Both the position numbers and the translations under genes were made by a program. A stretch of 64,000 nucleotides of DNA, from positions 74,501 through 138,500 of the forward strand of contig NZ_JAEVFE010000004.1 of assembly GCF_016803135.1 (NCBI RefSeq), in the 5' to 3' direction. The number at the start of each line of letters is the position of its first letter. Positions within the stretch are counted from its first letter, which is position 1. Below, one piece after another: positions 1-9,389 of this stretch. The DNA is from Altererythrobacter sp. C41 (GTDB taxonomy: Bacteria > Pseudomonadota > Alphaproteobacteria > Sphingomonadales > Sphingomonadaceae). The notes beneath the pieces are model-generated. The model made no database searches and was not told where the DNA came from. It saw only the letters and a program-made list of their open reading frames with translations.

Positions 1-1
1 T

Positions 2-130
2 TACGTCGCCGCGCAGCGTGCGCTCGACCTGATCGAAACCTCGGCCGTGCTCGAACCCCGGCGCCTGCGCGACGGGACGGGCAATACTATCACTCAGCCG
101 AGCCCGGCGAGCAGCCCCGAAGAGCAGTAG
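2..130 (+). CDS. C-terminal end of an unidentified protein (cut by window edge)
   Basis: An open frame runs in from the left edge and ends at a TAG. The 42 visible residues begin YVAAQRALDLIETSAVLEPR and finish in a Ser/Pro/Glu-rich tail. The first half looks helical; the tail looks disordered. I do not recognise the family from this fragment. It converges with the UbiH-family gene 9 bp away. It could be a chance frame, but its codon use (G or C at third positions) resembles that of its neighbours. Confidence 0.5.
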   Translation, partial: YVAAQRALDLIETSAVLEPRRLRDGTGNTITQPSPASSPEEQ

Positions 131-139
131 CCGCTTCGG

Positions 140-1354
140 TCAGGCGCGCATCAGTTCGGGCACGTCGCCCGAAACGCCGCGCGCCTCGTCCATGAACCAG
201 TGCTTCGGGGCGGGCACGCGCTGAACTCCCGCCATGCCGAAGCGGCGCACGGCCGAAGCGGTGCGTCCCGGAATCCCGAACAGGCGAGTTAGCCCGTCGG
301 TCGCCAGCGCGACCATGAATGCGTCGAGCCCGCGCCAGCGTTCGTAACGCGCCAGAAGTTGTGCATCCCCCGGATCGAGCCCGAGCCGCATCCCTTCTAT
401 CAGTACTTCGACCAGCGCCCCGACGTCGCGCAGGCCCAGGTTGAGCCCTTGTCCCGCGATCGGATGGATGCCGTGCGCCGCGTCGCCGACCAGTGCCAGG
501 CGCCGGTCCGCCACGCGGGCGGTATGGTGGAAGCCGAGCGGGAATGACGAGCGCGGTCCGACCCGGCGGATCTCGCCGAACAGATCGCCCATGCGCTTTT
601 CCACTTCCGCCAGGAAGGCGCGGTCGGACAGCTTGAGAGTACCCGCCGCGTCCTTCTCGTCGACGGTCCAGACCAGCGCGCTGCGATGCGAGCCGTCGTC
701 TCCGTCGCGCATCGGCAGCAGTGCGAAAGGGCCGGCCGGATAGAAGATTTCCCACGCTACGCCGCCATGGGGCTTGGCATGTTCAAGTCCGGCAATGATA
801 GCGCGGTGGCCGTATTGCCACTTTGCCACCTTGACACCGGCTTCTTCCCGCGTGGGTGACATCCTGCCCTCGGCGCCGACCATCAGCGCGGCGCGCAAGG
901 TGCGTCCGTCGGCCAGCGTGGCGGACACGGCATGCTCTCCGCGTTCGCGCGCGGCGACCTCGGTTTTCGCGTGCCAGGCGATCAGCGGCTCGGCCGCAGC
1001 GGCTTCGAACAGGGCGAGCCGCAGCGTGCGGTTGGCGAACATGCGCCCGAGCGATCCTTCGTAAGTCGCAGGCTGGAAATCGATCCGCCCGGGCTTGAGC
1101 TGGTCGCTCACCGCGATCGATTCGATCCGGCAGCCGTGCGGTTCGAGCGCCGGGGCGAGACCGATGTTGGTGAACAGGTTCCAGCTCGCGGTGGAGATCG
1201 CGCTCGCGCGCCCGTCGAAACCCTCGGCAGTGAGGTCCGCCGGATCGGCGCGGTCGACCACATGACTCGACAGCCCCTTGCGTGCAGCGGCAAGAGCCAG
1301 CGTCATTCCCACCAGGCCACCGCCCAGGATCAGCAGATCGCGCTTGTCGTCCAT
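140..1354 (-). CDS. ubiH: UbiH/UbiF/COQ6-family FAD-dependent hydroxylase (ubiquinone biosynthesis)
   Basis: A 404-residue flavoprotein monooxygenase. The N-terminus carries the FAD-binding Rossmann motif GGGLVG (residues 11-16). A second FAD-contacting motif, GDAAHGIHPIAGQGLNLG, lies near residues 290-307 and is diagnostic of the aromatic hydroxylases that add oxygen to the ubiquinone ring. Length fits the family (about 400). I chose the ATG at 1354 because GAGAAGG sits just upstream on the minus strand and the Rossmann strand follows at once; an in-frame extension of 82 residues is low-complexity and runs into the divergent dsbD gene. Which ring position it hydroxylates (UbiH, UbiF or UbiI type) cannot be told from sequence alone. 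Confidence 0.88.
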   Translation of the reverse strand: MDDKRDLLILGGGLVGMTLALAAARKGLSSHVVDRADPADLTAEGFDGRASAISTASWNLFTNIGLAPALEPHGCRIESIAVSDQLKPGRIDFQPATYEGSLGRMFANRTLRLALFEAAAAEPLIAWHAKTEVAARERGEHAVSATLADGRTLRAALMVGAEGRMSPTREEAGVKVAKWQYGHRAIIAGLEHAKPHGGVAWEIFYPAGPFALLPMRDGDDGSHRSALVWTVDEKDAAGTLKLSDRAFLAEVEKRMGDLFGEIRRVGPRSSFPLGFHHTARVADRRLALVGDAAHGIHPIAGQGLNLGLRDVGALVEVLIEGMRLGLDPGDAQLLARYERWRGLDAFMVALATDGLTRLFGIPGRTASAVRRFGMAGVQRVPAPKHWFMDEARGVSGDVPELMRA

Positions 1355-1418
1355 CGCCTTCTCATTGCAGGAATCTCCGCGCCGTCCTAGGACGGCGCCC
1401 GTGACCGAGGCAAGGACA

Positions 1419-3554
1419 ATGGGCGGAGCGCGAACCTGGCTCGCATCCATCGCGCTGGCGCTCCTCGCCGCATTCGCGCTGCTTGCGTCTTCCGGGGCGG
1501 ACGCCCAGCCGCAGGTGACCGACGACAACATCGCGGCGGAGATCTTCGCCGACGGTCCGCCGGAAGCGGGCGGCGAGTGGCTCGTCGCGCTGCGCTTCAC
1601 GCCCCGCTCGGACGAATGGCATGGCTACTGGTCCAACCCCGGCGACGCGGGGCTGGGGATGGAGCTCGCTTGGGAACTGCCGCGCGGCTGGTCCGCGGGC
1701 GAGCCGCTCTACCCGGTGCCGCACCGGCTCGTGCTCGGCGGATTGATGAACCACGTGTACGAGGGGCGCTACACGGTTCTCGTGCCGATCCGCGTGCCGC
1801 GGGGCGCGAATCTCGAGGACCTCGAGCCGATTTCGCTGACGGCCGACTATCTTGCCTGCACGGACAAGATATGCGTGCCGCAGCGTGCGGTGCTCGAACT
1901 CGATCCGGCCGCCGCCGAGGAGGACCCGCGCTTCGTCCGTTGGCGTGCGCAGATCGCGCCGATGCTCGACAGCCGCGCGAACTTCGCGGTCGAGGACGAG
2001 CGGCTGCGCATCGGCATTCCGCTGCCGGCCGACATGGAGCTGTCCGATCCGCATCTCTTCCTGGAAGAGCGTGAGCTGGGGAAGGGCAGGCGGCCGGCCT
2101 ATGCGGACGAGCAGACCTTCTTCCGCGACGGCGACCTGCTCGTCGCGGAAGTACCGCTCGACCAGCTCAACCTCCCGTCGGAAATCGTGCGCGAGCCGAC
2201 GCCGCAACGAATCGAAGGAATTCTCGCCTTTTCGCGCGATGTGGGGGTGCGCTTTACCGCGGTGCCGGGCGCTGTCCCGAGCGCCGGCAAGCCCGTCGCC
2301 GCCGCCGACACGCCGGCACTGTGGCTGCTGGTCCTGGGCGCGCTTGCAGGCGGGTTGTTCCTCAACGTCATGCCGTGCGTGTTTCCGATCCTGAGCCTCA
2401 AGGCGCTGAGCCTCGCTCGCGCCGGCGAAAGCCAGGCCGACGCGCGGCGCGAGGGCTTCGCCTATACCGCCGGGGTTCTGGTCGCCTGCATCGGGCTCGG
2501 CGCGCTGCTGCTGGCACTGCGGTCGGCAGGCGAGGCGGTCGGCTGGGCCTTCCAGCTACAGGAACCGGCCGTGGTGATCGGCCTTCTCGTGCTTGCGACG
2601 GCGATCACCGCCAATCTTGCCGGACTGTTCGAGCTACCCTCGATCGCGCTGACCCGCGGCGGCGAGCCTGCAGGGGCTTTCGCTACGGGGCTCCTCGCCG
2701 CATTCGTCGCGACGCCCTGTACCGGGCCGTTCATGGCGGCGGCGCTCGGCGCCGCGCTGATCCTGCCGCCGCTGGAGGCGCTGCTGCTGTTTGCGGCCCT
2801 TGGTCTCGGGCTGGCGCTGCCCTTCCTTGCCATCGGTCTCATTCCCGCACTGCGGCGAATGTTGCCGCGGCCGGGCGCGTGGATGGCGACCTTCCGGAAG
2901 GTCATGGCGGTTCCGATGGCGCTTACGGCGCTTGCGCTGCTGTGGCTCTGCTTCCGTCTCGGCGGCGATGAGCTCGGCTGGGGCGCGGCCGGACTGGTGG
3001 CGATCATCCTCTGCATCCTGCTCGTCGCCGGGCGGTGGACCGGCGCGATACGCCAGGCCGCGTTCGTCGCGGTTCTGTTCGTCGCCACGCTCGGCATCGG
3101 GTTCCTGCCAAATCTCGCGAGCGAAGAAGTCGAAGTTGCCGAGAGTCTTCTCGACCCGGTCGAGTTCAGCGAGGGTGCGCTTGCGGAAGCCCGTGCCAGC
3201 GGCAGGCCGGTGTTCGTCTGGTTCACCGCCGACTGGTGCGTGAGCTGCAAGGTGAACGAGAGCGTCGCGATCGAGCGCGAAGCCACCCGCGAAGCCTTCG
3301 CCAAGGCGCGCGTCGTCACGCTGCGCGGTGACTGGACGCGGCGCGATCCGGCGATCACCGAATTCCTCGCCGATCACGGCGCGGCGGGCGTGCCGCTCTA
3401 TCTCTGGTATGCGCCGGGAGAGGACGGGCGGCAGCTCCCGCAGGTGCTCGGCCCCGATGCGCTGGTCACTCTGGCTCAGGCGGTACCGGTTCGTCCGGCG
3501 AACGTTCTCCACGACACGTCTCAATCAGGTGCCGCGGGCGTTCGCTCGGATTGA
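1419..3554 (+). CDS. dsbD: DsbD-family thiol:disulfide interchange protein
   Basis: A 711-residue inner-membrane protein expected to carry reducing equivalents from cytoplasmic thioredoxin to the periplasm. Order of domains: signal peptide (1-29), periplasmic DsbD-alpha-like domain (about 30-290, with Cys147 and Cys152 in CTDKIC), a multi-helix membrane domain with the redox cysteines Cys320 (MPCVFP) and Cys434 (TPCTGP), and a C-terminal thioredoxin domain with WCVSC (Cys607, Cys610). All three cysteine pairs are present. The ATG at 1419 has AAGGA upstream and gives a clean signal peptide. It is divergent from ubiH (64 bp) and its 3' end overlaps the converging lipoprotein gene by 89 bp. Confidence 0.9.
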   Translation: MGGARTWLASIALALLAAFALLASSGADAQPQVTDDNIAAEIFADGPPEAGGEWLVALRFTPRSDEWHGYWSNPGDAGLGMELAWELPRGWSAGEPLYPVPHRLVLGGLMNHVYEGRYTVLVPIRVPRGANLEDLEPISLTADYLACTDKICVPQRAVLELDPAAAEEDPRFVRWRAQIAPMLDSRANFAVEDERLRIGIPLPADMELSDPHLFLEERELGKGRRPAYADEQTFFRDGDLLVAEVPLDQLNLPSEIVREPTPQRIEGILAFSRDVGVRFTAVPGAVPSAGKPVAAADTPALWLLVLGALAGGLFLNVMPCVFPILSLKALSLARAGESQADARREGFAYTAGVLVACIGLGALLLALRSAGEAVGWAFQLQEPAVVIGLLVLATAITANLAGLFELPSIALTRGGEPAGAFATGLLAAFVATPCTGPFMAAALGAALILPPLEALLLFAALGLGLALPFLAIGLIPALRRMLPRPGAWMATFRKVMAVPMALTALALLWLCFRLGGDELGWGAAGLVAIILCILLVAGRWTGAIRQAAFVAVLFVATLGIGFLPNLASEEVEVAESLLDPVEFSEGALAEARASGRPVFVWFTADWCVSCKVNESVAIEREATREAFAKARVVTLRGDWTRRDPAITEFLADHGAAGVPLYLWYAPGEDGRQLPQVLGPDALVTLAQAVPVRPANVLHDTSQSGAAGVRSD

Positions 3555-4023
3555 GTTCGACCGACCCTGCGCCAGGAACCGTCGCCTCGACCCGCCGCCG
3601 GCCGGTCAGCACGTCGAGATCGGGATCGTCGGCCGCGGCATAACCCTCCCACAACCATGCCCGCCCGTTCCACGTCGCGTCGACATGGAGCCGTGTGACA
3701 TGGCCGTTGCCGATCAGAGCGAGAATCCCCTTGGCCTCCGGATCGGCCGCAGCGAAGCGGGTGACGTGGATGCGCTGGCCGTCATCCCCTTCCTCGCAGG
3801 CAAGCGCCATCAGCGGTGCCTCGCCGGGCTTGCCGTAGAGGATGCGGCCGGGCCGATCGCTTTCGGCCCACAGCGCCCCCTCGGTATCGGGGGAGGGGAT
3901 AGGCTCGCTCGCATACATGCGCGCCTCGTCGAGCTCGACGCGGGCCACGTAGTCTTCGGCCGCGGGCGGTTTGCACGCGGCCAGCGCGATCAGCGCGGCG
4001 GAAATGGCGAAGCGGCCGTCCAA
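3466..4023 (-). CDS. Predicted lipoprotein of unknown function
   Basis: About 185 residues. After a short basic start comes a hydrophobic stretch ending in the lipobox LAAC, so the mature protein is probably lipid-anchored and periplasmic. The body contains the segments LYGKPGEAPLMALACEE and ATWNGRAWLWEGYAAA and has three cysteines, counting the lipobox one. No family recognised. The start is uncertain: TTG at 4023 gives the best signal peptide and lies 4 nt past the stop of the upstream S10 peptidase, so translation is probably coupled. The last 89 bp are antisense to the end of dsbD. Confidence 0.65.
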   Translation of the reverse strand: MDGRFAISAALIALAACKPPAAEDYVARVELDEARMYASEPIPSPDTEGALWAESDRPGRILYGKPGEAPLMALACEEGDDGQRIHVTRFAAADPEAKGILALIGNGHVTRLHVDATWNGRAWLWEGYAAADDPDLDVLTGRRRVEATVPGAGSVELNPSERPRHLIETCRGERSPDEPVPPEPE

Positions 4024-4027
4024 GATG

Positions 4028-5524
4028 TCAACGTGCGCGGATGAAGGCGCGGACGTCTTCCGAGAGCTTCCGCCGATCCTCGTCGCGCACATACATCATG
4101 TGGCCGGAGTCGTAATATTGCCACTCGATCCGGTCCTGCGGGAAGCCGGTGCGGGTTAGGGCATATTCGGCCGCGAAGAACGGGGTGGCGAAGTCGTACC
4201 ATCCCTGGCCGACGAAAATGCGCATGCCGGAATTCTCGCGCATCGCCTTGCCGAGATAGGGGGCGACGTTGAGATAGGCGTTCGTGTCGCGTCCGCCCTC
4301 GAGCCGCCAGTCCCACGGCCCGACATAACCGATCGTCACGTAGTCGCGCTCGGTCTCGTAACCCAGCGTGTCGCGCATGAAGTGATTGACCGCGGCGGTA
4401 TAGCCGCCGTCGATGCCGTAGAAGCTCGGGTCGTTGTCGGGGTGTTCGCCCGCGTTGTCGTAGTCGACGCCGGTGTAGCGGCTGTCGAGACGGCCGACGG
4501 TCAGGCCGCGGTCGCGCAGCAGTTCCTTGTAGAACCGGCCGGAGGAGACGCGCAGGTCCGCCTGCTCGAGGAACTCTTCGGACAGGCCGGTGAAACGCGC
4601 GAGCTCGGCGCGGACGGCGGTGCGCTCCTGAGCGCTCGCATTCTGACCCTTGAGCAGGAAGGCGGCATAGGGGCCGATGGCGAACTGGCGCGCCTCCTCG
4701 ACGAACTGCTCGACCGACGGGGCGGTGGCCTTGCCGTGGTAAAGCGCCGTCGCGGCCATCGAGGGGAGCGTGGTGATGTAGCCGAGCTCGGCACCTTCGG
4801 TCTCGGCGCCCGCCCCGAAGTCGAGCACGGTGGAAATCAGGATTACGCCGTTGAGCGAGACATCGTTGTAGGCGCCTTCGAGCTCGTGAACGACCGCGGC
4901 GGACCGCGTCGTGCCGTAGCTTTCGCCGCCGAGAAACTTGGGGCTGTTCCAGCGGCCGTTTTCGCTGAGCCACATCCGGATGACCTTGGCGACCGACTCG
5001 GCGTCCTTGGTAACGCCCCAGTATTCCTCGCCCTTGGTGTCCCCGATCGTGTGGCTGAAGCCGGTTCCGACCGGATCGATGAAGACCAGATCGGTTACGT
5101 CCAGCAGCGAATCGGGGTTGTCGAGGATGGGATAGGGCGGGGCGCCGTCGTCGCGCGCGTCGGAAGGGATGGCGACCCGCTTGGGCCCGAACGCGCCCAT
5201 CTGCAACCAGACCGAGCCGGAACCAGGGCCTCCGTTGAACAGGAACGTCACGGGCCGCGAAGGATCGCGCGGCTCGGCGACATAAGAGGTCGTGACGATG
5301 GCCGCCTTGGGCGTGCCGTCCTCCCCCTTGAGAACCTGCTCCTCGACCGTCGCGGTATAGCGGATCGAACGCCCCCCGAAGGTGCCGCTGAGCGTCTCCG
5401 AAGCGGAATTCGCCTCGTATGCTATCTCCGCCTTCGCGGCCGGTTCGGCCTCATCCGTCTGCGCGGTGATGGGCGAGGAAAGGGCGAGCGCGGCGGTTGC
5501 CGCAAGCAAGGTCCGGAAAATCAT
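4028..5524 (-). CDS. S10-family serine carboxypeptidase, secreted
   Basis: A 498-residue peptidase with a Sec signal peptide (MIFRTLLAATAALALSS, likely cleaved after TAQ). The catalytic triad is visible: Ser202 in GGESYG, Asp444 in GQGWYDFATP and His475 in DSGHMMY. The oxyanion-loop motif NGGPGSGS is at 98-104. Family members remove C-terminal residues from peptides at acid pH; bacterial ones are envelope enzymes of mostly unknown substrate. The gene lies 116 bp downstream of uvrB on the same strand and just upstream of a small lipoprotein gene, with which it is probably co-transcribed. Confidence 0.9.
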   Translation of the reverse strand: MIFRTLLAATAALALSSPITAQTDEAEPAAKAEIAYEANSASETLSGTFGGRSIRYTATVEEQVLKGEDGTPKAAIVTTSYVAEPRDPSRPVTFLFNGGPGSGSVWLQMGAFGPKRVAIPSDARDDGAPPYPILDNPDSLLDVTDLVFIDPVGTGFSHTIGDTKGEEYWGVTKDAESVAKVIRMWLSENGRWNSPKFLGGESYGTTRSAAVVHELEGAYNDVSLNGVILISTVLDFGAGAETEGAELGYITTLPSMAATALYHGKATAPSVEQFVEEARQFAIGPYAAFLLKGQNASAQERTAVRAELARFTGLSEEFLEQADLRVSSGRFYKELLRDRGLTVGRLDSRYTGVDYDNAGEHPDNDPSFYGIDGGYTAAVNHFMRDTLGYETERDYVTIGYVGPWDWRLEGGRDTNAYLNVAPYLGKAMRENSGMRIFVGQGWYDFATPFFAAEYALTRTGFPQDRIEWQYYDSGHMMYVRDEDRRKLSEDVRAFIRAR

Positions 5525-5640
5525 GCGGGGCTACTAGGGCAGCCGGCCCGGAAGATGCAATAAATCGCGACGGATCATCGACAGGCTTCGACGAACAAGC
5601 GCTCTTCCCACCCTTTGCCCCCCTTCGAATCGTGCGGGCG

Positions 5641-7827
5641 CTACCGTCCCCACTTCCGCTGCGTCTTGCCGTAACGCAGCTTCCGCGTCCCCGGCTTACC
5701 CTCGTTGCTGCGGCCGACGAGGGGCGCTTTCTTCTCGCCGTCCGCCAGGCCGAGTTCGTCGTTCTCCAGCCGCCGAATCTCGTCGCGCAAGCGGCCGGCT
5801 TCTTCGAACTCGAGGTTGGCGGCTGCTTCGCGCATGCGCTTTTCGAGATCCTCGATGTAAGCGCGCAGGTTGTGGCCGACGAGGTTGTTGCGCTCCGCGT
5901 CGCCGGTATCGATCGTCACCCCGTCCTGCGCTGCGGTATGCGCGACGATGTCTGCGATCTGGCGGCGGATCGTCTGGGGGGTGATGCCGTGTTCCTCGTT
6001 GTAGGCGCGCTGCTTCTCCCGTCGGCGTTCGGTTTCCGCCATCGCGCGCTCCATCGAACCCGTAATCCGGTCGGCATAGAGAATAACCTTGCCATCGACA
6101 TTGCGCGCGGCGCGGCCGATCGTCTGGATCAGGCTGGTCTCCGAACGAAGGAAGCCTTCCTTGTCGGCATCGAGAATGCAGACGAGACCGCATTCGGGGA
6201 TGTCGAGCCCCTCGCGCAGCAGGTTGATGCCGATCAGTACGTCGTAGACCCCGAGGCGCAGATCGCGGATCAGCTCGATACGTTCGAGCGTTTCGACATC
6301 CGAGTGCATGTAGCGCACCTTGACGCCCTGCTCGTGCATGAACTCCGTAAGGTCCTCGGCCATGCGCTTGGTGAGCGTGGTCACGAGCGTACGGTAGCCT
6401 TTGGCCGCCACCGCCTTGGCTTCGGCGATGCAGTCCTGCACCTGATCCTCCACCGGGCGCACTTCGACCGGCGGATCGATCAGGCCGGTGGGGCGGATCA
6501 CCTGCTCGGCAAAGACGCCGCCGGTCTGCTCCATCTCCCAGTCGCCCGGCGTGGCGGAGACGGCAAACGTCTGCGGACGCATGGCGTCCCATTCGTTGAA
6601 GCGCAGCGGGCGGTTGTCGATGCAGCTCGGCAGACGGAAGCCGTATTCGGCCAGGGTGATCTTGCGCCGGTGGTCCCCCTTCGACATCGCGCCGATCTGC
6701 GGGATGGTCTGGTGGCTCTCGTCGACGAACAGCAGGGCGTTGTCGGGCAGGTATTCGAACAGCGTCGGCGGCGGTTCGCCGGGCAAACGGCCGGTCAGAA
6801 AGCGGCTGTAGTTCTCGATCCCCGCACAGCTTCCGGTGGCGGCGATCATTTCAAGGTCGAAATTGGTCCGCTGCTCCAGACGCTGCGCTTCGAGCAGCCG
6901 GCCTTCGGCGTGCAGTTCCTTCAGCCGCTCCTGCAGCTCGAAGCGGATCGCCTCCATCGCCTGCTTCATCGTCGGGCCGGGAGTGACGTAGTGCGAGTTG
7001 GCGTAGACCCGCACCCGGTCGAGACTGGCGCCCTTGGTGCCGGTGAGCGGGTCGAACTCGCTGATCTCCTCGATCTCGTCGCCGAAGAAGCTGATCCGCC
7101 AGGCCATGTCCTCGTAGTGGCTGGGGAAGATCTCGAGATTGTCGCCCCGCACGCGGAAGTTGCCGCGGGCGAAGGCTGCGTCGTTGCGCTTGTACTGCAG
7201 CGCGACGAGCTTGCGGATGATCTCGCGCTGGTCCTGCATCTCCCCCTTCTTGAGGTCGAAGATCATCGCCGAGTAGGTCTCGACCGAGCCGATGCCGTAG
7301 AGGCACGAGACCGAGGCGACGATGATCACGTCGTCGCGCTCCAGCAGCGCCCTGGTGGCCGAGTGGCGCATCCGGTCGATCGCCTCGTTCACCGAGCTTT
7401 CCTTCTCGATGTAGGTGTCGCTCCGGGGCACGTAGGCCTCGGGCTGGTAGTAGTCGTAATAGCTGACGAAATACTCGACCGCGTTGTTCGGGAAGAAGCT
7501 CTTGAACTCGCCATAGAGCTGGGCCGCGAGGATCTTGTTCGGCGCGAGGACCAGGGCCGGGCGTTGCAGTTCCTCGATCACCTTTGCCATGGTGAAGGTC
7601 TTGCCGGAGCCGGTGACGCCGAGCAGAACCTGCGTCTGCTCCCCTTCCTTCGCGGTCCCTACCAGGTCCCGGATGGCGGTCGGCTGGTCGCCAGACGGCT
7701 GGTAATCGGACACCAGCTCGAACCTGCGGCCGCCCATGCTCTTTTCAGGTCGTTGCGGCTTGTGCGGTGTGAAACCTCCCGAGGTGTCGGGCTCTTCCAG
7801 TCCTCTGCGAATGACGAGTTCGGCCAT
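5641..7827 (-). CDS. uvrB: UvrABC excinuclease subunit B
   Basis: A 728-residue DNA-damage verification helicase of nucleotide excision repair. Walker A is GVTGSGKT (70-77). The beta-hairpin region that clamps DNA ([12 protein letters not shown]) follows, then helicase motifs, including DESHQTIPQ and a QTIGRAARN motif VI, and a C-terminal UVR domain ([20 protein letters not shown]) that contacts UvrC. The chosen ATG at 7827 gives an N-terminal extension of about 35 residues over E. coli UvrB, which is common in sphingomonads; the next in-frame Met, just before [11 protein letters not shown], would remove it. A basic tail closes the protein. Confidence 0.96.
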   Translation of the reverse strand: MAELVIRRGLEEPDTSGGFTPHKPQRPEKSMGGRRFELVSDYQPSGDQPTAIRDLVGTAKEGEQTQVLLGVTGSGKTFTMAKVIEELQRPALVLAPNKILAAQLYGEFKSFFPNNAVEYFVSYYDYYQPEAYVPRSDTYIEKESSVNEAIDRMRHSATRALLERDDVIIVASVSCLYGIGSVETYSAMIFDLKKGEMQDQREIIRKLVALQYKRNDAAFARGNFRVRGDNLEIFPSHYEDMAWRISFFGDEIEEISEFDPLTGTKGASLDRVRVYANSHYVTPGPTMKQAMEAIRFELQERLKELHAEGRLLEAQRLEQRTNFDLEMIAATGSCAGIENYSRFLTGRLPGEPPPTLFEYLPDNALLFVDESHQTIPQIGAMSKGDHRRKITLAEYGFRLPSCIDNRPLRFNEWDAMRPQTFAVSATPGDWEMEQTGGVFAEQVIRPTGLIDPPVEVRPVEDQVQDCIAEAKAVAAKGYRTLVTTLTKRMAEDLTEFMHEQGVKVRYMHSDVETLERIELIRDLRLGVYDVLIGINLLREGLDIPECGLVCILDADKEGFLRSETSLIQTIGRAARNVDGKVILYADRITGSMERAMAETERRREKQRAYNEEHGITPQTIRRQIADIVAHTAAQDGVTIDTGDAERNNLVGHNLRAYIEDLEKRMREAAANLEFEEAGRLRDEIRRLENDELGLADGEKKAPLVGRSNEGKPGTRKLRYGKTQRKWGR

Positions 7828-7929
7828 GGCCCGGGATATGGGCGAGCGCGGGGCGGACGGCAAGCGCTTGGCAGGCTGCGCGTCGGTTGATAGCTAGCGT
7901 GCAACGGGGACCCAGCAAGGAGCGATCGA

Positions 7930-8472
7930 ATGCGTGCATTGGTCATGGTTACCGGCTGCGCGCTTGCGCTTGCCGCGTGCGGCAGCGAGCCCGATCAGTC
8001 GAAGACGGCCGAGGAGGTCATCGAAGCAGCCGACGAGTTGGTGAAGCCGCTCCCGGGGCTCTACCGCAGCAGCGCCGAAGTCATCGAATTCGAGATTCCC
8101 GGCATTCCTCCGGAACAGGCAGCCCGGATGCGCGACATGGCGGCCGGCCTTCAGGGGGAGCAGCGGACCCAATGCCTGACCGAAGCCGAGGCCGAGGAAG
8201 GTTTCCGGCGGGTGGTCAAACGCCTGGGGGAAGGGCAGGACGGTATTACCTGCACGTTCTCCCGCTTCGAGGCGGCTGGTAACGATCTCGACGCGGCGCT
8301 CACCTGCAACGGGCCGAGCGGGGTCGATGCGGAGATGACGATCGACGGTACCGTCGAGGAAGAACGGAGCCGCATGCGAATGGCCATGAGCCAGCAATCG
8401 GGTGCGATTCCGGGCGGCGAGATGCGCATGACGATGGAGGTCGTGTCGGAACGGATCGGCGACTGCCCCTGA
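7930..8472 (+). CDS. DUF3617-family lipoprotein
   Basis: A 180-residue protein with a lipoprotein signal ending in LALAAC (Cys17). The mature part has the layout of DUF3617: a PGLY start, a CLTEAEAEEGF segment with conserved Cys, C...FSRFEAAGNDLDAALTC, and a Met-rich beta strand region (EMTIDGTVEEE, EMRMTMEVVSERIG). Function of the family is unknown; members are periplasmic and common in sphingomonads, often in several copies per genome. AAGGAGCGATCGA precedes the ATG. A 14-bp perfect palindrome (GAACGGCGCCGTTC, 8494-8507) lies just downstream and may form the end of the transcript, although no T-tract follows. Confidence 0.85.
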   Translation: MRALVMVTGCALALAACGSEPDQSKTAEEVIEAADELVKPLPGLYRSSAEVIEFEIPGIPPEQAARMRDMAAGLQGEQRTQCLTEAEAEEGFRRVVKRLGEGQDGITCTFSRFEAAGNDLDAALTCNGPSGVDAEMTIDGTVEEERSRMRMAMSQQSGAIPGGEMRMTMEVVSERIGDCP

Positions 8473-8523
8473 TCGAAGGTAAAACCGCACGGGGAACGGC
8501 GCCGTTCAGCCAGCGTTAGCCAA

Positions 8524-9318
8524 ATGAGCATAAGTTGCATTTTGATGGCAACGCTACCGGCCCCTTCTTCGTTCGCACAACTCCCCACAACGCGGGAGGA
8601 ACTGGCGCTGCGCTGGGAGCTTGCGCGCGAGGCGGATCCAGAGGCGAACGGCGGGCCCAAGTTCCGGTATCTGATCGGCGAGCTGTCGCATCTTGCCGAG
8701 CCGGTCGTCCGCCCGTTCCGGCGGATCGATATCCCGGCCGCTGCTGCCTGCCGCACCGTCATGCTGCTGCCGGGTTTCGCGACGCACCCGGTTCGCATGC
8801 GCTACATGGCGCGGCTGCTCGAACAGGCGGGGCACAAGGTGAAACGCTGGGGCCTGGGTTTCAACTTCGGGCCGACGGAAGAGAACGTCCAGTATCTCGA
8901 ACGGCGGCTGATCGAAGTGCACGAGCGCTATGGCCGCGAGGTCTATCTGGTCGGCTGGAGCCTGGGCGGCCTCTTCGCCCGCGAAATCGCCAAGCGTCAT
9001 CCGGAGCGGGTGGCGAAAGTGATCACCATGGGCTCCCCCTTTTCGGGCAATCCGCGGGCCAACAATGCCTGGCGCGCCTACCAGTTCGTCACAGGCCACC
9101 GGGTCGATCAGCCGCCGATCGACGCCAACCTGCGCGAGAAGCCGCCGGTGCCGACCATCGCGTTGTGGAGCGCCCGCGACGGCATCGTCAGCCCGCGCAG
9201 CGCGCGCGGCCGCGATAGCGAGCGTGACCGGGCCGTGGCGCTGCGCTGCACCCATCTGGGCTTCACCTCCTCGCCCCAGGCCATTCAGGCCGTCCTGCGG
9301 GAACTCGAAGCCGACTGA
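8524..9318 (+). CDS. Alpha/beta hydrolase
   Basis: About 264 residues. The nucleophile elbow GWSLGG marks the alpha/beta-hydrolase fold; the probable acid is Asp in SARDGIV and the base His in CTHLGF near the C-terminus. An upstream strand VMLLPGFATHP gives the oxyanion-hole side. The layout resembles lipase/PGAP1-like esterases, but the substrate cannot be read from sequence. No strong ribosome binding site precedes either the ATG at 8524 or the next one at 8545, so the first few residues are uncertain. It lies 71 bp ahead of the Anbu operon on the same strand and may be read into it. Confidence 0.8.
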   Translation: MSISCILMATLPAPSSFAQLPTTREELALRWELAREADPEANGGPKFRYLIGELSHLAEPVVRPFRRIDIPAAAACRTVMLLPGFATHPVRMRYMARLLEQAGHKVKRWGLGFNFGPTEENVQYLERRLIEVHERYGREVYLVGWSLGGLFAREIAKRHPERVAKVITMGSPFSGNPRANNAWRAYQFVTGHRVDQPPIDANLREKPPVPTIALWSARDGIVSPRSARGRDSERDRAVALRCTHLGFTSSPQAIQAVLRELEAD

Positions 9319-9389
9319 ACCTTTTCCTACACGATGGGGGCGGCCTGTCGTGGGACGTGAACCGCACCGGATAGCGATCCAGGAGGTTC

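Noticed and set aside
1355-1600. N-terminal extension of the UbiH-like protein
   Set aside because: Runs into divergent dsbD, has no ribosome site and no similarity to the family start.
5497-7890. Very long open frame opposite uvrB (nearly 800 codons)
   Set aside because: It mirrors uvrB exactly, its protein is Arg/Ala/Asp/Val-rich nonsense, and GC-rich genes often leave the opposite frame free of stops.
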